Below, one piece after another: positions 49,175-59,054 of a stretch of 64,000 nucleotides of DNA (within the stretch, counting starts at the first letter, position 1; each line of letters begins with the position of its first letter). The notes beneath the pieces are model-generated. The model did no database searches and was not told where the DNA came from. It saw nothing but the letters and a program-made list of their open reading frames with translations. The stretch comes from Ensifer sp. LC11 (GTDB lineage Bacteria; Pseudomonadota; Alphaproteobacteria; Rhizobiales; Rhizobiaceae). Position numbers and translations under genes: made by a program. The DNA lies in the NCBI RefSeq assembly GCF_001695835.1, contig NZ_MBSO01000045.1, positions 1-64,000 of the forward strand, written 5' to 3'.

Positions 49175-49203
49175 GCCGATATGCCGGCTGCGTGACAACA
49201 AAA

Positions 49204-49225
49204 AACCCGCCTCGTGAGGCGGGTT
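49204..49225. terminator. Bidirectional terminator between caspase operon and aapP
   Basis: Arms AACCCGCCT (49204-49212) and AGGCGGGTT (49217-49225) around CGTG. Rightward it is followed by CTTTG; leftward it is followed by TTTTTTGTTG, a strong tail. It lies between two convergent operons and closes both. Confidence 0.85.
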
Positions 49226-49243
49226 CTTTGTGAAGTCGGCCGA

Positions 49244-50020
<777 letters not shown>

Positions 50021-50037
50021 GCGATCCTCCCCTCATT

Positions 50038-51195
50038 TTATCGTTTATGGGCCGTGTCGAGCACGCGTTCCATGAAACCTGAATAGCGCGACATACCAAA
50101 GCAGAAAAGCCAGAATATGAAGCCAGCGAAAATTAGGCCCGAGATCGGCGTGACCGAGGAGGCCCAGTTGGCGTCGGTAAAGTTGAAGCGAACGATGCCG
50201 AGCAGGTCGAACATGCCGATGATCGAAACCAGCGACGTGTCCTTGAAGAGGCCGATGAAGGTGTTGACGATGCCCGGGATGACGAGCTTCAGCGCCTGTG
50301 GCAGCACGATGAGGTTCATCTTCTGCCAGAAGCTGAGGCCGAGGGAATCGGCTCCTTCATACTGTCCCTTTGGAATGGCCTGCAGACCGCCGCGCACCAC
50401 TTCGGCCATGTAGGCCGAGGCAAAGAGCGAAACGCCGATCAGTGCGCGCAGGAACTTGTCGAAGGTGACGCCCTGCGGCAGGAACAGGGGCAGCATGACG
50501 CTCGCCATGAACAGGACGGTGATCAGCGGAATGCCGCGCACCAGCTCGATGAAGGCGGTGCAGAGCATCTTGATCACCGGCATGTGCGATCGCCTGCCGA
50601 GTGCCAGAAGAATGCCGAGGGGCAGCGACACGGCGATGCCGACGAACGAGAGAATGAGCGTCACCATCAGGCCGCCCCAGAGTGGCGTCTCGACGAATGT
50701 CAGTCCAAACCAACCGCCCGGAAGCAGGATCAAGGAGATGAGCGGCAGAACGGCGAAAAGCAGGATGGCGTTGATGCCCTTGTAGGGGACCTTCGGTATC
50801 GCCATAGGCACGAGGAAAAGAATGAAGAGGATGCCGACCAGCGTCGGCCTCCAGCGTTCATCGAGCGGGTAGCGGCCGTAGACGAACTGGTCGAGCTTCG
50901 CGTTGACGAAGGCCCAGCAAGCGCCGCTCCAGCCTTCCGGCTGCGAGCCGCCCTGTGCAACCGTGGCGCAGACGCCACGGCCTCCGCCGGTCCAGGCGGC
51001 ATCGAGGAACAGCCACTGGATTGCCGGCGGCAGCAACCACGCGAGCGCGAGCGCGCCGATGATTGTGAGTACGGTATCCTTCGGCGTGGCGAAAAGGTTC
51101 TCGCGCAGCCAATGGACGATGCCGCCTTCCGCGACCGGGGGAGCTGAAGCCTCGATCATCGAGGCGCGGACAAAAGTTGCCTGGTGTGTGCTCAT
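50038..51195 (-). CDS. aapM: General L-amino acid ABC transporter, permease
   Basis: The 385-residue inner-membrane protein is a HisM-type permease with the long periplasmic insertion between its first two helices (about 65-125) that characterises the Aap/Bzt systems. The EAA loop, which contacts AapP, is recognisable ([20 protein letters not shown], near residues 325-345). It pairs with AapQ to form the channel. The start is 4 bases after the aapQ stop. A further helix starts near residue 35 ([18 protein letters not shown]). Confidence 0.95.
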   Translation of the reverse strand: MSTHQATFVRASMIEASAPPVAEGGIVHWLRENLFATPKDTVLTIIGALALAWLLPPAIQWLFLDAAWTGGGRGVCATVAQGGSQPEGWSGACWAFVNAKLDQFVYGRYPLDERWRPTLVGILFILFLVPMAIPKVPYKGINAILLFAVLPLISLILLPGGWFGLTFVETPLWGGLMVTLILSFVGIAVSLPLGILLALGRRSHMPVIKMLCTAFIELVRGIPLITVLFMASVMLPLFLPQGVTFDKFLRALIGVSLFASAYMAEVVRGGLQAIPKGQYEGADSLGLSFWQKMNLIVLPQALKLVIPGIVNTFIGLFKDTSLVSIIGMFDLLGIVRFNFTDANWASSVTPISGLIFAGFIFWLFCFGMSRYSGFMERVLDTAHKR

Positions 51196-51199
51196 CGTC

Positions 51200-52393
51200 T
51201 TATCTCTCCACCAGGGCCATGCGGGCGTTGAACCAGTTCATGAACAGCGACGTCGCCAGGCTGAGGGACAGGTAGACGACGATCCAGATCGTCACGATCT
51301 CGATCGACTGACCCGTCTGGTTGAGGATCGTGCCGCCGACGGCCACAAGATCGGCATAACCGATCGCGACGGCGAGCGACGAGTTCTTGGTCAGGTTCAG
51401 ATATTGGCTCGTGAGCGGCGGAATGATGATCCGGAGCGCCTGCGGGACGACGACGAGGCGAGTCGTCAGACCGGGCCGGATGCCGAGCGCATGCGCAGCT
51501 TCCGTCTGCCCCTTGGATACGCCGCGAATACCGGCGCGCACGATCTCGGCGATAAAGGCTGCAGTATAGAACGAGAGCGCCAGGAACAGCGACAGGAATT
51601 CCGGCCCAATGACCGACCCGCCGGTGAGGTTGAACTTGCCGGCAATGGGGACGTCGAAGGTGATCGGCGAGCCGGTGGCGAGGAAGGTCAGCAACGGCAG
51701 ACCGATGATCAGGCCGAGGGACGTCCAAAGAACCGGGAAGCGCTGTCCGGTGGCCTCCTGCTTCTTGCGCGCATAGCGCGCCACCAGGAAGCTGGCGACG
51801 ATCGCGAGGACAAAGGCAAGAACCGTATACAGCGAACCGTCGCCAAAGATTGGCTTGGGAAAGGCAAGGCCGCGGTTGTTGAGGAACATGTTGAGCGGCA
51901 GTGCCGCAGATTCGCGCGGTTGCGGCAGGATCGCCAGGACGCCGCTGTACCAAAAGAAGATGACGAGCAGCGGCGGGATGTTGCGGAAGATCTCAACATA
52001 GGCGAGCGACAGCTTGGCGATCAGCCAGTTGTGCGACAGGCGGCCGATGCCGACCGCAAAGCCGATGATGGTGGCGGTGAAAATGCCGCACACAGCAACC
52101 AGCAGCGTATTGAGCAGGCCGACGACGAGCGCGCTCTGATAGGTCGAATCGCTGGTATAAGCGATCAGCGACTGTCCGACGTCGAAACCGGCGCGCCCAT
52201 TCAGGAAGTCGTAACCGGAAGCGATATTCGCCCGTTTGAGGTTCTCGATCGTATTGTCGGCCACCCAATAAACGAACGCCGCGAGAACGACGAGGGTGAT
52301 GACCTGATAAAAGATTCCGCGGACCTGCGGGTCGTTGATGATCGACCCGGACGGTTTGCTTTTTTCAGGCGTAGTTGTGACGCCAATCGCCAT
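51200..52393 (-). CDS. aapQ: General L-amino acid ABC transporter, permease
   Basis: The 397-residue permease has about eight hydrophobic helices, a large internal insertion typical of Aap/Bzt permeases, and an EAA-type loop ([20 protein letters not shown], near 325-345). With AapM it forms the membrane channel for a broad range of L-amino acids. It lies 91 bases downstream of aapJ, separated by a hairpin at 52445-52468 that probably lowers expression of the permease genes relative to the binding protein. Confidence 0.95.
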   Translation of the reverse strand: MAIGVTTTPEKSKPSGSIINDPQVRGIFYQVITLVVLAAFVYWVADNTIENLKRANIASGYDFLNGRAGFDVGQSLIAYTSDSTYQSALVVGLLNTLLVAVCGIFTATIIGFAVGIGRLSHNWLIAKLSLAYVEIFRNIPPLLVIFFWYSGVLAILPQPRESAALPLNMFLNNRGLAFPKPIFGDGSLYTVLAFVLAIVASFLVARYARKKQEATGQRFPVLWTSLGLIIGLPLLTFLATGSPITFDVPIAGKFNLTGGSVIGPEFLSLFLALSFYTAAFIAEIVRAGIRGVSKGQTEAAHALGIRPGLTTRLVVVPQALRIIIPPLTSQYLNLTKNSSLAVAIGYADLVAVGGTILNQTGQSIEIVTIWIVVYLSLSLATSLFMNWFNARMALVER

Positions 52394-52444
52394 GCAATGC
52401 CTCTTTCCCCTTTGTCACCCTTTGGGTGTTTTTATCGTTGGGAT

Positions 52445-52468
52445 GGGGAAGCGGTGACCCGCTTCCCC
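52445..52468 (-). promoter_or_regulatory. Intercistronic hairpin between aapJ and aapQ
   Basis: Ten-base arms GGGGAAGCGG (52445-52454) and CCGCTTCCCC (52459-52468) with a 4-base loop lie 17 bases after the aapJ stop. There is no T-run on the transcribed strand, so it more likely protects the aapJ message or attenuates partly than terminates fully. Confidence 0.65.
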
Positions 52469-52484
52469 AGTCTTGGATAGACGC

Positions 52485-53510
52485 TTAGCGGACCGGCGGG
52501 GCGTACTGGATGCCGCCCTTGCTCCACAGGGCGTTGAGGCCGCGCTCGATCTTGAGCGGGCTGCCAGCGCCGATGTTGCGGTCAAAGACTTCGCCGTAGT
52601 TGCCGACGGTCTTGATGATGTTCACGGCCCATTCGTTGGTGAGGCCGAGGTCAGTGCCGATCTTGCTGTCAGCTTCGACGCCGAGGAAGCGCTGAACGTC
52701 CGGGTTGGCGGACTTCTTCATTTCTTCGACGTTGGCCTGGGTGATGCCGAAATCTTCGGCCTGGATCAGCGCATAGTGCACCCAGGTGACGATATCGAAC
52801 CACTGGTCGTCACCCTGGCGAACGGCCGGACCGAGCGGCTCCTTCGAGATGATTTCCGGCAGGATCATGTGATCGTCCGGCTTCGACAGCGTCAGGCGCA
52901 GGGAATAGAGGCCCGACTGGTCGGTCGTGTAGACGTCGCAACGGCCGGCGTCATAGGCGGCGTTGACCTCTTCGAGCTTCTCGAAGACAACCGGGTTGTA
53001 TTGCAGGTTGTTCGACTTGAAGTAGTCGGCAAGGTTGAGTTCGGTGGTCGTGCCGGTCTGCACGCAGACGGCCGCGCCCGAAAGCTCGAGGGCCGATTTG
53101 ACGTTCAGGCTCTTGCGAACCATGAAGCCCTGGCCGTCATAGTAGTTGACCGGGCGGAAATTGAAGCCGAGCGCGGTGTCACGGTTGATCGTCCAGGTGG
53201 TGTTACGAGCAAGGACGTCGACTTCGCCCGACTGCAGCGCCGGGAAGCGTTCCTTGGCGGAGGTGGGCGTGTACTTAACCTTGCTGCCATCCGCGAAGAT
53301 CGCGGCGGCGATTGCCTTGCAGTAGTCGACGTCGAAGCCACTCCAGTTGCCCGAGGCATCCGGTGCGGCGAAGCCGGCAAGACCAGTGTTGACGCCGCAC
53401 TGGACGAAGCCCTTGGCTTTCACGTCATCAAGAGTAGCGCCAGAAGCCGCCTGTGTGCCAATCCCCATGACAGCAGCGCCAACGAGAGCTGTCAGAATTC
53501 TTTTTGCCAT
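52485..53510 (-). CDS. aapJ: General L-amino acid ABC transporter, periplasmic binding protein
   Basis: The 341-residue protein has a signal peptide (about 1-24, TQAASGA) and a type 3 solute-binding fold: VQCGVNTGLAGFA, GFDVDYCKAIAAAIF (about 58-72), NRDTALGFNFRPV and a QSGLYSLRL segment. It captures polar and aliphatic L-amino acids for AapQMP. It is the first gene of the leftward aapJQMP operon. In rhizobia the operon is tied to nitrogen status; I could not find a sigma-54 promoter by eye in the 340 bases upstream. Confidence 0.96.
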   Translation of the reverse strand: MAKRILTALVGAAVMGIGTQAASGATLDDVKAKGFVQCGVNTGLAGFAAPDASGNWSGFDVDYCKAIAAAIFADGSKVKYTPTSAKERFPALQSGEVDVLARNTTWTINRDTALGFNFRPVNYYDGQGFMVRKSLNVKSALELSGAAVCVQTGTTTELNLADYFKSNNLQYNPVVFEKLEEVNAAYDAGRCDVYTTDQSGLYSLRLTLSKPDDHMILPEIISKEPLGPAVRQGDDQWFDIVTWVHYALIQAEDFGITQANVEEMKKSANPDVQRFLGVEADSKIGTDLGLTNEWAVNIIKTVGNYGEVFDRNIGAGSPLKIERGLNALWSKGGIQYAPPVR

Positions 53511-53850
53511 TTTTAGAACCTTTTTCTGTTGTCGTTAGTTCCCGTCTGCATCGGCGCGTCTCCTGGCGCGTGCAGCCTCCGCCACCCTCCTGGCGCGAGT
53601 GCCGGCTATCTCATGCTCAATTTCCATGGGGGTCAAGAGAGGCCGCCAATTTTCTGGTTTTGCATGTGAAAAACTCGAAACAAGCCAGAAAGTTAGGCAG
53701 TTTTCGGCAGAGGCGGGCAGGCGATGGGCGAAAAATCGCCAAATGCCTGTCGGCGGCGGCCAAAACGGCGCTTCGTGATTTTTGCCACTTGACCGCGGTT
53801 GTGGCTCGTTCGAAGAGTTTCGCTTTCGAAATTTGAAAGCGGACCTTGCA
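53511..53850. promoter_or_regulatory. Divergent promoter region between aapJ and metC
   Basis: This 340-base gap should hold promoters for aapJ (leftward) and metC (rightward). Two small inverted repeats are visible: GGCGA / TCGCC (53727-53740) and CGCTTTC / GAAAGCG (53821-53841), the latter ending 9 bases before the metC start. No riboswitch consensus or additional gene was recognised. Confidence 0.5.
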
Positions 53851-55041
53851 ATGGCAGACAGTGGCAATGTGAACGGTAAGGCGGGAATCAACACCCGGCT
53901 GGCCCATAGCGGCAACAATCCCTCCGACTACTTCGGCTTCGTCAATCCACCGGTGGTGCATGCGTCCACCGTGCTGTTCCCGAACGCCAGGACGATGGAG
54001 ACGCGCGCGCAGAAATACACCTATGGCACGCGCGGAACGCCGACGACAGACGCGCTTTGCGATGCGATCAACGAGCTCGAAGGCTCGGCAGGGACGATTC
54101 TCGTGCCCTCGGGGCTTGCAGCCGTCACGGTGCCTTTCCTCGCCTATCTGTCTGCAGGCGACCACGCGCTGATCGTCGATTCGGTCTATTTCCCGACACG
54201 CCACTTCTGCGACACGATGCTGAAGCGCCTTGGCGTCACCGTCGAGTACTACGATCCGATGATCGGTGCCGGCATCGAAAGCCTGATCCGAGCGAACACA
54301 CGTCTGGTCCACACCGAAGCGCCGGGGTCGAACACGTTCGAAATGCAGGACATCCGCGCAATCGCCGATGTCGCGCATCGTCACGGCTGTATCGTAACCA
54401 TGGACAACACCTGGGCGACGCCTGTCTATTTCAAGCCGCTCGATCACGGCGTCGATGTGTCTATCCATGCGTCCACCAAGTATCCGTCCGGTCATTCGGA
54501 CGTTCTCTTGGGTACGGTATCGGCGAACGCTACCCACTGGCCGGCCCTGACCGAGGCGATGGTGACGCTCGGCGTCTGCGTTTCGCCGGACGACAGCTAC
54601 CAGATCCTGCGCGGCCTCCGGACCATGGGCATCCGCCTCGAACGCCACCAGGAAAGCGCGCTGACGCTTGCGAAATGGCTCGAAACGCGCGACGAGGTCG
54701 CCCGTGTTCTCCATCCGGCGCTGCCGAGCTTCCCTGGTCACGAACTCTGGAAGCGCGACTTCACCGGTGCAAGCGGCATCTTCTCCTTCGTCTTGAAGGC
54801 GGAAAGCCCTGACCGCTTCAAGGCCAAGGCGCATGCTTTCCTCGACGCGCTGAAGCTGTTCGGGCTCGGCTATTCCTGGGGCGGCTTTGAGAGCCTCGCG
54901 CTCCACGTCGGGCTCGCAGACCGCAAGGTGGCGCTGGCCCCGACGGAAGGTCCGGTCATCCGTCTGCAGATTGGCCTTGAGGATGTGCCGGACATCCGCC
55001 GTGACATCGAAGCGGGATTGGCGGCGGCGAACGCCGTCTGA
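53851..55041 (+). CDS. metC: Cystathionine beta-lyase
   Basis: From the ATG at 53851, 396 residues. It is a PLP enzyme of the Cys/Met metabolism family: YTYGTRGTPTTDAL, SGLAAV (about 84-89), the Asp of MDNTWATP (about 185-192) and the PLP-binding Lys210 in HASTKYPSGHSD. The family cleaves cystathionine to homocysteine, pyruvate and ammonia. The sequence fits the rhizobial MetC type adjacent to aapJ, rather than cystathionine gamma-synthase. A hairpin terminator follows. Confidence 0.92.
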   Translation: MADSGNVNGKAGINTRLAHSGNNPSDYFGFVNPPVVHASTVLFPNARTMETRAQKYTYGTRGTPTTDALCDAINELEGSAGTILVPSGLAAVTVPFLAYLSAGDHALIVDSVYFPTRHFCDTMLKRLGVTVEYYDPMIGAGIESLIRANTRLVHTEAPGSNTFEMQDIRAIADVAHRHGCIVTMDNTWATPVYFKPLDHGVDVSIHASTKYPSGHSDVLLGTVSANATHWPALTEAMVTLGVCVSPDDSYQILRGLRTMGIRLERHQESALTLAKWLETRDEVARVLHPALPSFPGHELWKRDFTGASGIFSFVLKAESPDRFKAKAHAFLDALKLFGLGYSWGGFESLALHVGLADRKVALAPTEGPVIRLQIGLEDVPDIRRDIEAGLAAANAV

Positions 55042-55048
55042 CGAATTG

Positions 55049-55076
55049 GGGCGCCGCGGCCATCCGTGGCGCCCTT
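55049..55076 (+). terminator. Hairpin terminator after metC
   Basis: Eleven-base arms (55049-55059 and 55064-55074, one G-T wobble) with loop CCAT, followed by only TT. It lies 8 bases after the metC stop and before the convergent monooxygenase gene. Confidence 0.6.
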
Positions 55077-55120
55077 GCCCCCTATCGCGTCGCAGAGCGA
55101 GCGCGGCGTGGGGCTATGGA

Positions 55121-56287
55121 TCAGCGGTTGGCAGCGCCGTAGCCGTAGAGCCAATCGAGATCGGCGGCGAGCGCTTCCGGTCCCTTGAGCTTCAGAGCGA
55201 TGTCGCGGCCGATGCGAAGAGGGCCGCGAGCGTGATAGGCGAAATGATTGAACGCTGCCCGTCGCCGGACACGGGCGATGCGCGGCCGGCGTGCAGTCTC
55301 GAACTTTTTCAAGGCCATCGCGACATCGATGCTCGTTGACAGGCAATCGGCCAGTTCGAACGCATCTTCGATGGCCATGGCCGCACCCTGCGCGGCAAAA
55401 GGCGTCATCGCATGGGCCGCGTCGCCGATCAGGACGATCTTTCTCCCATCCTGCCAGGCACCGTCGGCGACGGTGCAAAGCGGCCAATAGGTGGGCGCGG
55501 TCGCCGTGTCGAGAAGCGAGCGGATGTCGGCGTTCCAGCCGGAGAAGGCATTCAGGCAGTCGTGACGGCGCTCGTCCGAATCCTTGCCGACCCAGACCGC
55601 GTCGGTCTCCTTGCCCTCAATGATCGCCACCAGATTGTAGCCTTCGACTTCACGCAAAGGATAGGCGACGAGATGGGCGCGGGGGCCGAGGAAGGCCGTA
55701 ACCTGGTCGGGCTCGAGAAGGCCTGCTGCGGTATCGCGCGCAATCGTCATGCGCCAGGCGACATTGCCGGAAAAGCGCACGCGGCCGGCGCCGGGTACGC
55801 TGTTTCGCAGGCGCGACCAGATACCATCGGCGCCAATGATGATGTCCGGGATGCGCTCCGTCACAGCCGTGATCACCTGCTCGTCAGGAGCGTCGATCGG
55901 GCATCCGAGATGGAGCCGGCAGCGAGCTTCCGATTCGACCGCTGCAAGCAGGACTTTCTGAAGGCTTGCGCGGTGCATGACGGCATAGGGCGCCTGCCAC
56001 CGGCGACGCGCAAAGGCGCCGGCTGACACGCTGGCGAGAGGGCGCAGCGTCTGGCCATCGACGAGCCCAATGCGCTCGGGTTCGCTCCAGTAGCTCTCGA
56101 GTTCTGCAAGCAAGCCGAGTTCGATGAGAATGCGGGATGCGTTTGGCGACAATTGCAGGCCGGCGCCGACTTCAGTCAGCGCCGTTGCCCGCTCGATGAT
56201 ATCGACTTCGAAACCCCGCCGGGCGAGGCACAAGGCAGCGGTGAGCCCCCCAATGCCGGCGCCGATGATTGCGACCGGGCGCGACAT
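55121..56287 (-). CDS. FAD-dependent monooxygenase (salicylate hydroxylase-like)
   Basis: The 388-residue protein has the N-terminal FAD dinucleotide motif AIIGAGIGGLTAALCLARRG (residues 6-25), the DG motif IIGADGIWSRLR (about 150-161) and the ribityl-binding GDAAHAMTPFAAQGA (about 286-300). This is the group A aromatic hydroxylase/UbiH-like family, using NAD(P)H and oxygen. No aromatic catabolic genes are nearby and the substrate is unknown. It lies 9 bases after the zinc-finger gene on the same strand. Confidence 0.87.
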   Translation of the reverse strand: MSRPVAIIGAGIGGLTAALCLARRGFEVDIIERATALTEVGAGLQLSPNASRILIELGLLAELESYWSEPERIGLVDGQTLRPLASVSAGAFARRRWQAPYAVMHRASLQKVLLAAVESEARCRLHLGCPIDAPDEQVITAVTERIPDIIIGADGIWSRLRNSVPGAGRVRFSGNVAWRMTIARDTAAGLLEPDQVTAFLGPRAHLVAYPLREVEGYNLVAIIEGKETDAVWVGKDSDERRHDCLNAFSGWNADIRSLLDTATAPTYWPLCTVADGAWQDGRKIVLIGDAAHAMTPFAAQGAAMAIEDAFELADCLSTSIDVAMALKKFETARRPRIARVRRRAAFNHFAYHARGPLRIGRDIALKLKGPEALAADLDWLYGYGAANR

Positions 56288-56296
56288 CGTGGCTTG

Positions 56297-56542
56297 TCAG
56301 GCAGCCTTGTGGGCGAAGAGACAGCCGGGCGGGTTGGTTTCCGTTGCCTTCAGCTTCGGATTATAGCGATAGAGCGTGGAGCAGTAGGAGCAGACCTTCT
56401 CGCTGTCGTCGCCCATGTCGATGAAAATGTGCGGGTGATCGTAGGGAACGGACGCGCCGGTGCACATGAATTCCTTGACGCCGATTTCGATTGCCTGATG
56501 TCCGCCGTCGTTCTGGAAATGCGGGATGCTGTGGCCGGCCAT
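56297..56542 (-). CDS. CHCC-type zinc-finger protein
   Basis: From the ATG at 56542 (MAGHSIPHFQ), 81 residues. Zinc ligands of the zf-CHCC family are visible: Cys in EFMCTG, His in DHPHIFIDMG, and C-x2-C in KVCSYCSTLYRY. The domain is related to the NDUFS6 (13 kDa) accessory subunit of mitochondrial complex I; alphaproteobacterial copies occur as small free proteins. Longer forms from an upstream ATG (56563) are possible. It precedes the monooxygenase gene by 9 bases. Confidence 0.87.
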   Translation of the reverse strand: MAGHSIPHFQNDGGHQAIEIGVKEFMCTGASVPYDHPHIFIDMGDDSEKVCSYCSTLYRYNPKLKATETNPPGCLFAHKAA

Positions 56543-56708
56543 GTCGTGCTCCGATGAATGCAAGTCTTAAGTTCAAATTTGCCGGCACCATAGTGAGCTT
56601 TGCTGCAAAAGTGTAGCGGCAAACACGCCGCAGCTGTGGTTTTTGCCTCGGCGGGGTTTCGCTTGCCATGGCGACGAACTAGGTTGCGCCCGTTCGAGAC
56701 GCCCGAGG

Positions 56709-57503
56709 ATGATCAAGATGGACCTCACTCCGCCGCCGTATTCCCACTTCAGCCACGAAGGTCTGGAGATCGCCTTTTTCGACGAGGGCGACCCGTCCGG
56801 CGCGCCCATCCTGCTCATCCACGGCTTTGCCTCCAGCGCCAACGTCAACTGGGTGTTTCCCGGCTGGCTGAAAACGCTGGGCGATGCGGGCTATCGGGTG
56901 ATCGCATTCGACAATCGCGGCCATGGCAAGAGCAGCAAACCCTACGATCCCGCCTTGTACCATCCGCAGCAGATGGCGGGTGACGCCGTCGCACTTCTGG
57001 GGCATCTCGGTATCGCCGAAGCGCATGTCATGGGCTATTCGATGGGCGCGCGCATCTCGGCCTTCCTCGCGCTTGCCCATCCTGATCGCGTGCGTTCGCT
57101 GGTCTTCGGCGGTCTCGGCATCGGCATGGTGAGCGGAGTAGGGGATTGGGACCCGATCGCGGACGCCCTGGTGGCGCCTTCGCTCGACGTCGTGACCCAT
57201 GCGCGCGGCCGGATGTTCCGCGCCTTTGCCGATCAGACCAAAAGCGACCGGCAGGCCCTTGCTGCCTGCATTTCGACGTCGCGCGATCTGCTGACGCCCG
57301 AGGATATGGCGCGTATCGATGTGCCGACCTTGATCGGCGTAGGGACGAAGGACGACATTGCCGGATCGCCTGGGGAATTGGCAGCGCTGATGCCCGATGC
57401 GCGTGCGCTTGATATTCCGGGCCGCGACCATATGCTTGCCGTCGGTGATCGGGTTTTCAAGAAGGCCGTGCTCGAATTTCTGGCAGAGGTCGACCACGCC
57501 TAA
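56709..57503 (+). CDS. Alpha/beta hydrolase
   Basis: The 264-residue protein starts at the ATG at 56709 (MIKMDL). It has the oxyanion-hole LIHGFASS (37-44), FDNRGHGKS (68-76), the nucleophile elbow GYSMG with Ser111, and the catalytic Asp215 or 216 (GTKDD) and His241 (GRDHML). No signal peptide. The substrate cannot be inferred. It is divergent from the zinc-finger gene and 143 bases before cysE. Confidence 0.87.
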   Translation: MIKMDLTPPPYSHFSHEGLEIAFFDEGDPSGAPILLIHGFASSANVNWVFPGWLKTLGDAGYRVIAFDNRGHGKSSKPYDPALYHPQQMAGDAVALLGHLGIAEAHVMGYSMGARISAFLALAHPDRVRSLVFGGLGIGMVSGVGDWDPIADALVAPSLDVVTHARGRMFRAFADQTKSDRQALAACISTSRDLLTPEDMARIDVPTLIGVGTKDDIAGSPGELAALMPDARALDIPGRDHMLAVGDRVFKKAVLEFLAEVDHA

Positions 57504-57646
57504 CCTCGCGTCGTCGTAAAAAATGCCGCACGTGATTGCGCGTGACGACGTTCCGCGACCGAGGATGGAACCATGGTCGGGCCATTTAAGTCACGCGGGA
57601 TTTCCCCTATAGTGATCTTTAAGGACGGACAGGAAGGAGAGCGACG

Positions 57647-58474
57647 ATGGTCGCCAAGACCGAACTTCGCCAAGCTGATGCACTAAAGGTGATGGACCCG
57701 ATCTGGAATAGCCTGCGCGAGGAAGCCCGCGTGGCGGCCGAGCAGGACCCGATGCTTGCAGCCTTCCTTTATTCGACAGTGGTCAACCAGCACTCCCTCG
57801 AAGAAAGCGTGATCTATCGCATCTGCGAGAGGCTGGATCATCCCGATCTTCAGGCGAACCTCCTGCGCCAGACCTTTTCGGAAATGCTGGAGGATTGGCC
57901 GGAATGGGGCACCATTCTGCGCGTCGATATTCAGGCGGTCTACGATCGCGATCCCGCCTGCACCCGCTTCATCGAGCCGGTGCTCTATTTCAAGGGTTTC
58001 CATGCCATTCAGACCCATCGATTGGCGCATTGGCTGTTGAAGCGCGGCCGCAAGGATTTTGCGTTTTATCTGCAGAGCCGTGCATCGAGCGTCTTCCAGA
58101 CGGACATCAATCCGGCGGCCCGCATCGGCCGCGGCATCTTCCTTGATCATGCCACGGGCCTTGTCGTCGGCGAGACGGCAGTGATCGGCGACAATGTTTC
58201 GATCCTGCACGGCGTGACGCTCGGCGGCACCGGCAAGGAAGGCAGCGACCGCCACCCGAAGATCGCCGACGGTGTCCTGATCGGGGCTGGCGCCAAGATC
58301 CTCGGCAACATCCATATCGGCCACTGCTCGCGCATTGCTGCCGGATCGGTGGTGTTGAAACCGGTGCCGCCGAAAACGACGGTCGCCGGTGTGCCGGCGA
58401 AGGTGGTGGGCGAGGCCGGTTGCTCCGAGCCGTCGCGTCAGATGGACCAGATCCTGAGCAGCTTCGATATCTGA
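57647..58474 (+). CDS. cysE: Serine O-acetyltransferase
   Basis: The 275-residue enzyme makes O-acetylserine, the carbon skeleton for cysteine, and so uses sulfide from the cysI pathway. It has the helical N-terminal SATase domain (DPIWNSLREEARVAA) and a C-terminal left-handed hexapeptide-repeat helix with the catalytic LDHATGLVVGET (about 165-176) and HGVTLGGTGK (about 191-200). The C-terminus ends in Ile, as required for docking into cysteine synthase. AAGGAGAG precedes the ATG. Confidence 0.95.
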   Translation: MVAKTELRQADALKVMDPIWNSLREEARVAAEQDPMLAAFLYSTVVNQHSLEESVIYRICERLDHPDLQANLLRQTFSEMLEDWPEWGTILRVDIQAVYDRDPACTRFIEPVLYFKGFHAIQTHRLAHWLLKRGRKDFAFYLQSRASSVFQTDINPAARIGRGIFLDHATGLVVGETAVIGDNVSILHGVTLGGTGKEGSDRHPKIADGVLIGAGAKILGNIHIGHCSRIAAGSVVLKPVPPKTTVAGVPAKVVGEAGCSEPSRQMDQILSSFDI

Positions 58475-58573
58475 ACGGAAGGGAACCGGTGCGTAGCCGC
58501 TTTCGAGGGGTTTACACCCGGCGATGCAGCGTGCGAGAAGCGCCGCACAGTTAAACGGCTACGGAGACGTGTT

Positions 58574-58777
58574 TTGAAGCCCGAAGAAATCCGCAAGCTT
58601 GAAGCCTATTTCAAGCGCACCTTCAATCAGCAGATGGTCGTTAAGGCTCGCCCGAAGAAGGACGAGTCCGCTGAAGTCTATCTCGGTGACGAGTTCCTCG
58701 GTGTCGTCTTCCGCGATGAGGAAGATGGCGAGCTTTCCTACAACTTCTCCATGGCAATCCTCGACATCGACCTCTAA
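58574..58777 (+). CDS. DUF3126 family protein
   Basis: Translation most likely starts at the TTG at 58574, as there is no ATG at the conserved N-terminus KPEEIRKLEAYFKR; GGAGA lies 7 bases upstream. The 67-residue product matches the alphaproteobacterial DUF3126 family throughout (VVKARPKKDESAEVYLGDE, in part, and FNFSMAILDIDL-like end). Function unknown. A very strong terminator follows. Confidence 0.87.
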   Translation: MKPEEIRKLEAYFKRTFNQQMVVKARPKKDESAEVYLGDEFLGVVFRDEEDGELSYNFSMAILDIDL

Positions 58778-58800
58778 GTCTGACGAGAGCGTCCGGAAAC

Positions 58801-58845
58801 AATAAACCCCGAAAATCCCCTGAGATTTTCGGGGTTTATTATTTT
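58801..58845. terminator. Strong bidirectional terminator
   Basis: Seventeen-base perfect arms at 58801-58817 and 58824-58840 (core AACCCCGAAAATC) enclose a 6-base loop and are followed by ATTTT. The mirrored A/T-rich ends make it functional on both strands. Confidence 0.92.
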
Positions 58846-58971
58846 GGTGAGGATTTATGCATCGCGCTGAGCAATTGCTCGCGCCGCTCATCTTGGTTCT
58901 TCATTGCGCCGGAAGAATTTTTTCGCAGTGGCGCATTTTTTCATCAAGTTGTTGCATCTGTTGTGTTTTAT

Positions 58972-59016
58972 TGCGGCGCACACTCGTATTGACTTTTTGT
59001 GCAGCGCACATAAACT
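58972..59016 (+). promoter_or_regulatory. Putative phaP promoter with PhaR-like sites
   Basis: A TTGACT -35-like box (58989-58994) and TAAACT (59011-59016) are spaced 16 bases apart. The spacer holds the perfect inverted repeat TGTGC-AGC-GCACA (58998-59010), and a second TGC-N3-GCA motif lies at 58972-58980. PhaR-family repressors of phasin genes bind TGC/GCA inverted repeats in other bacteria. Binding here is inferred. Confidence 0.5.
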
Positions 59017-59054
59017 GAAGCCTCCAGATCAGGCCGTCACTAAGGAGACACCCG

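Noticed and set aside
39471-49203. Reading the caspase block as a phage, ICE or transposon cargo
   Set aside because: No integrase, transposase, tRNA, terminal repeat or phage gene is visible at either edge. Only its absence from remembered S. meliloti gene order suggests acquisition.
52416-52433. CACCC-TTT-GGGTG followed by TTTTT on the plus strand, resembling a terminator
   Set aside because: All genes here are transcribed leftward, so the T-run would lie on the wrong side. It is probably incidental.
53511-53850. A sigma-54 promoter for aapJ or a SAM-type riboswitch for metC
   Set aside because: No TGGCAC-N5-TTGC match on the needed strand and no riboswitch consensus could be seen; only small inverted repeats are present.
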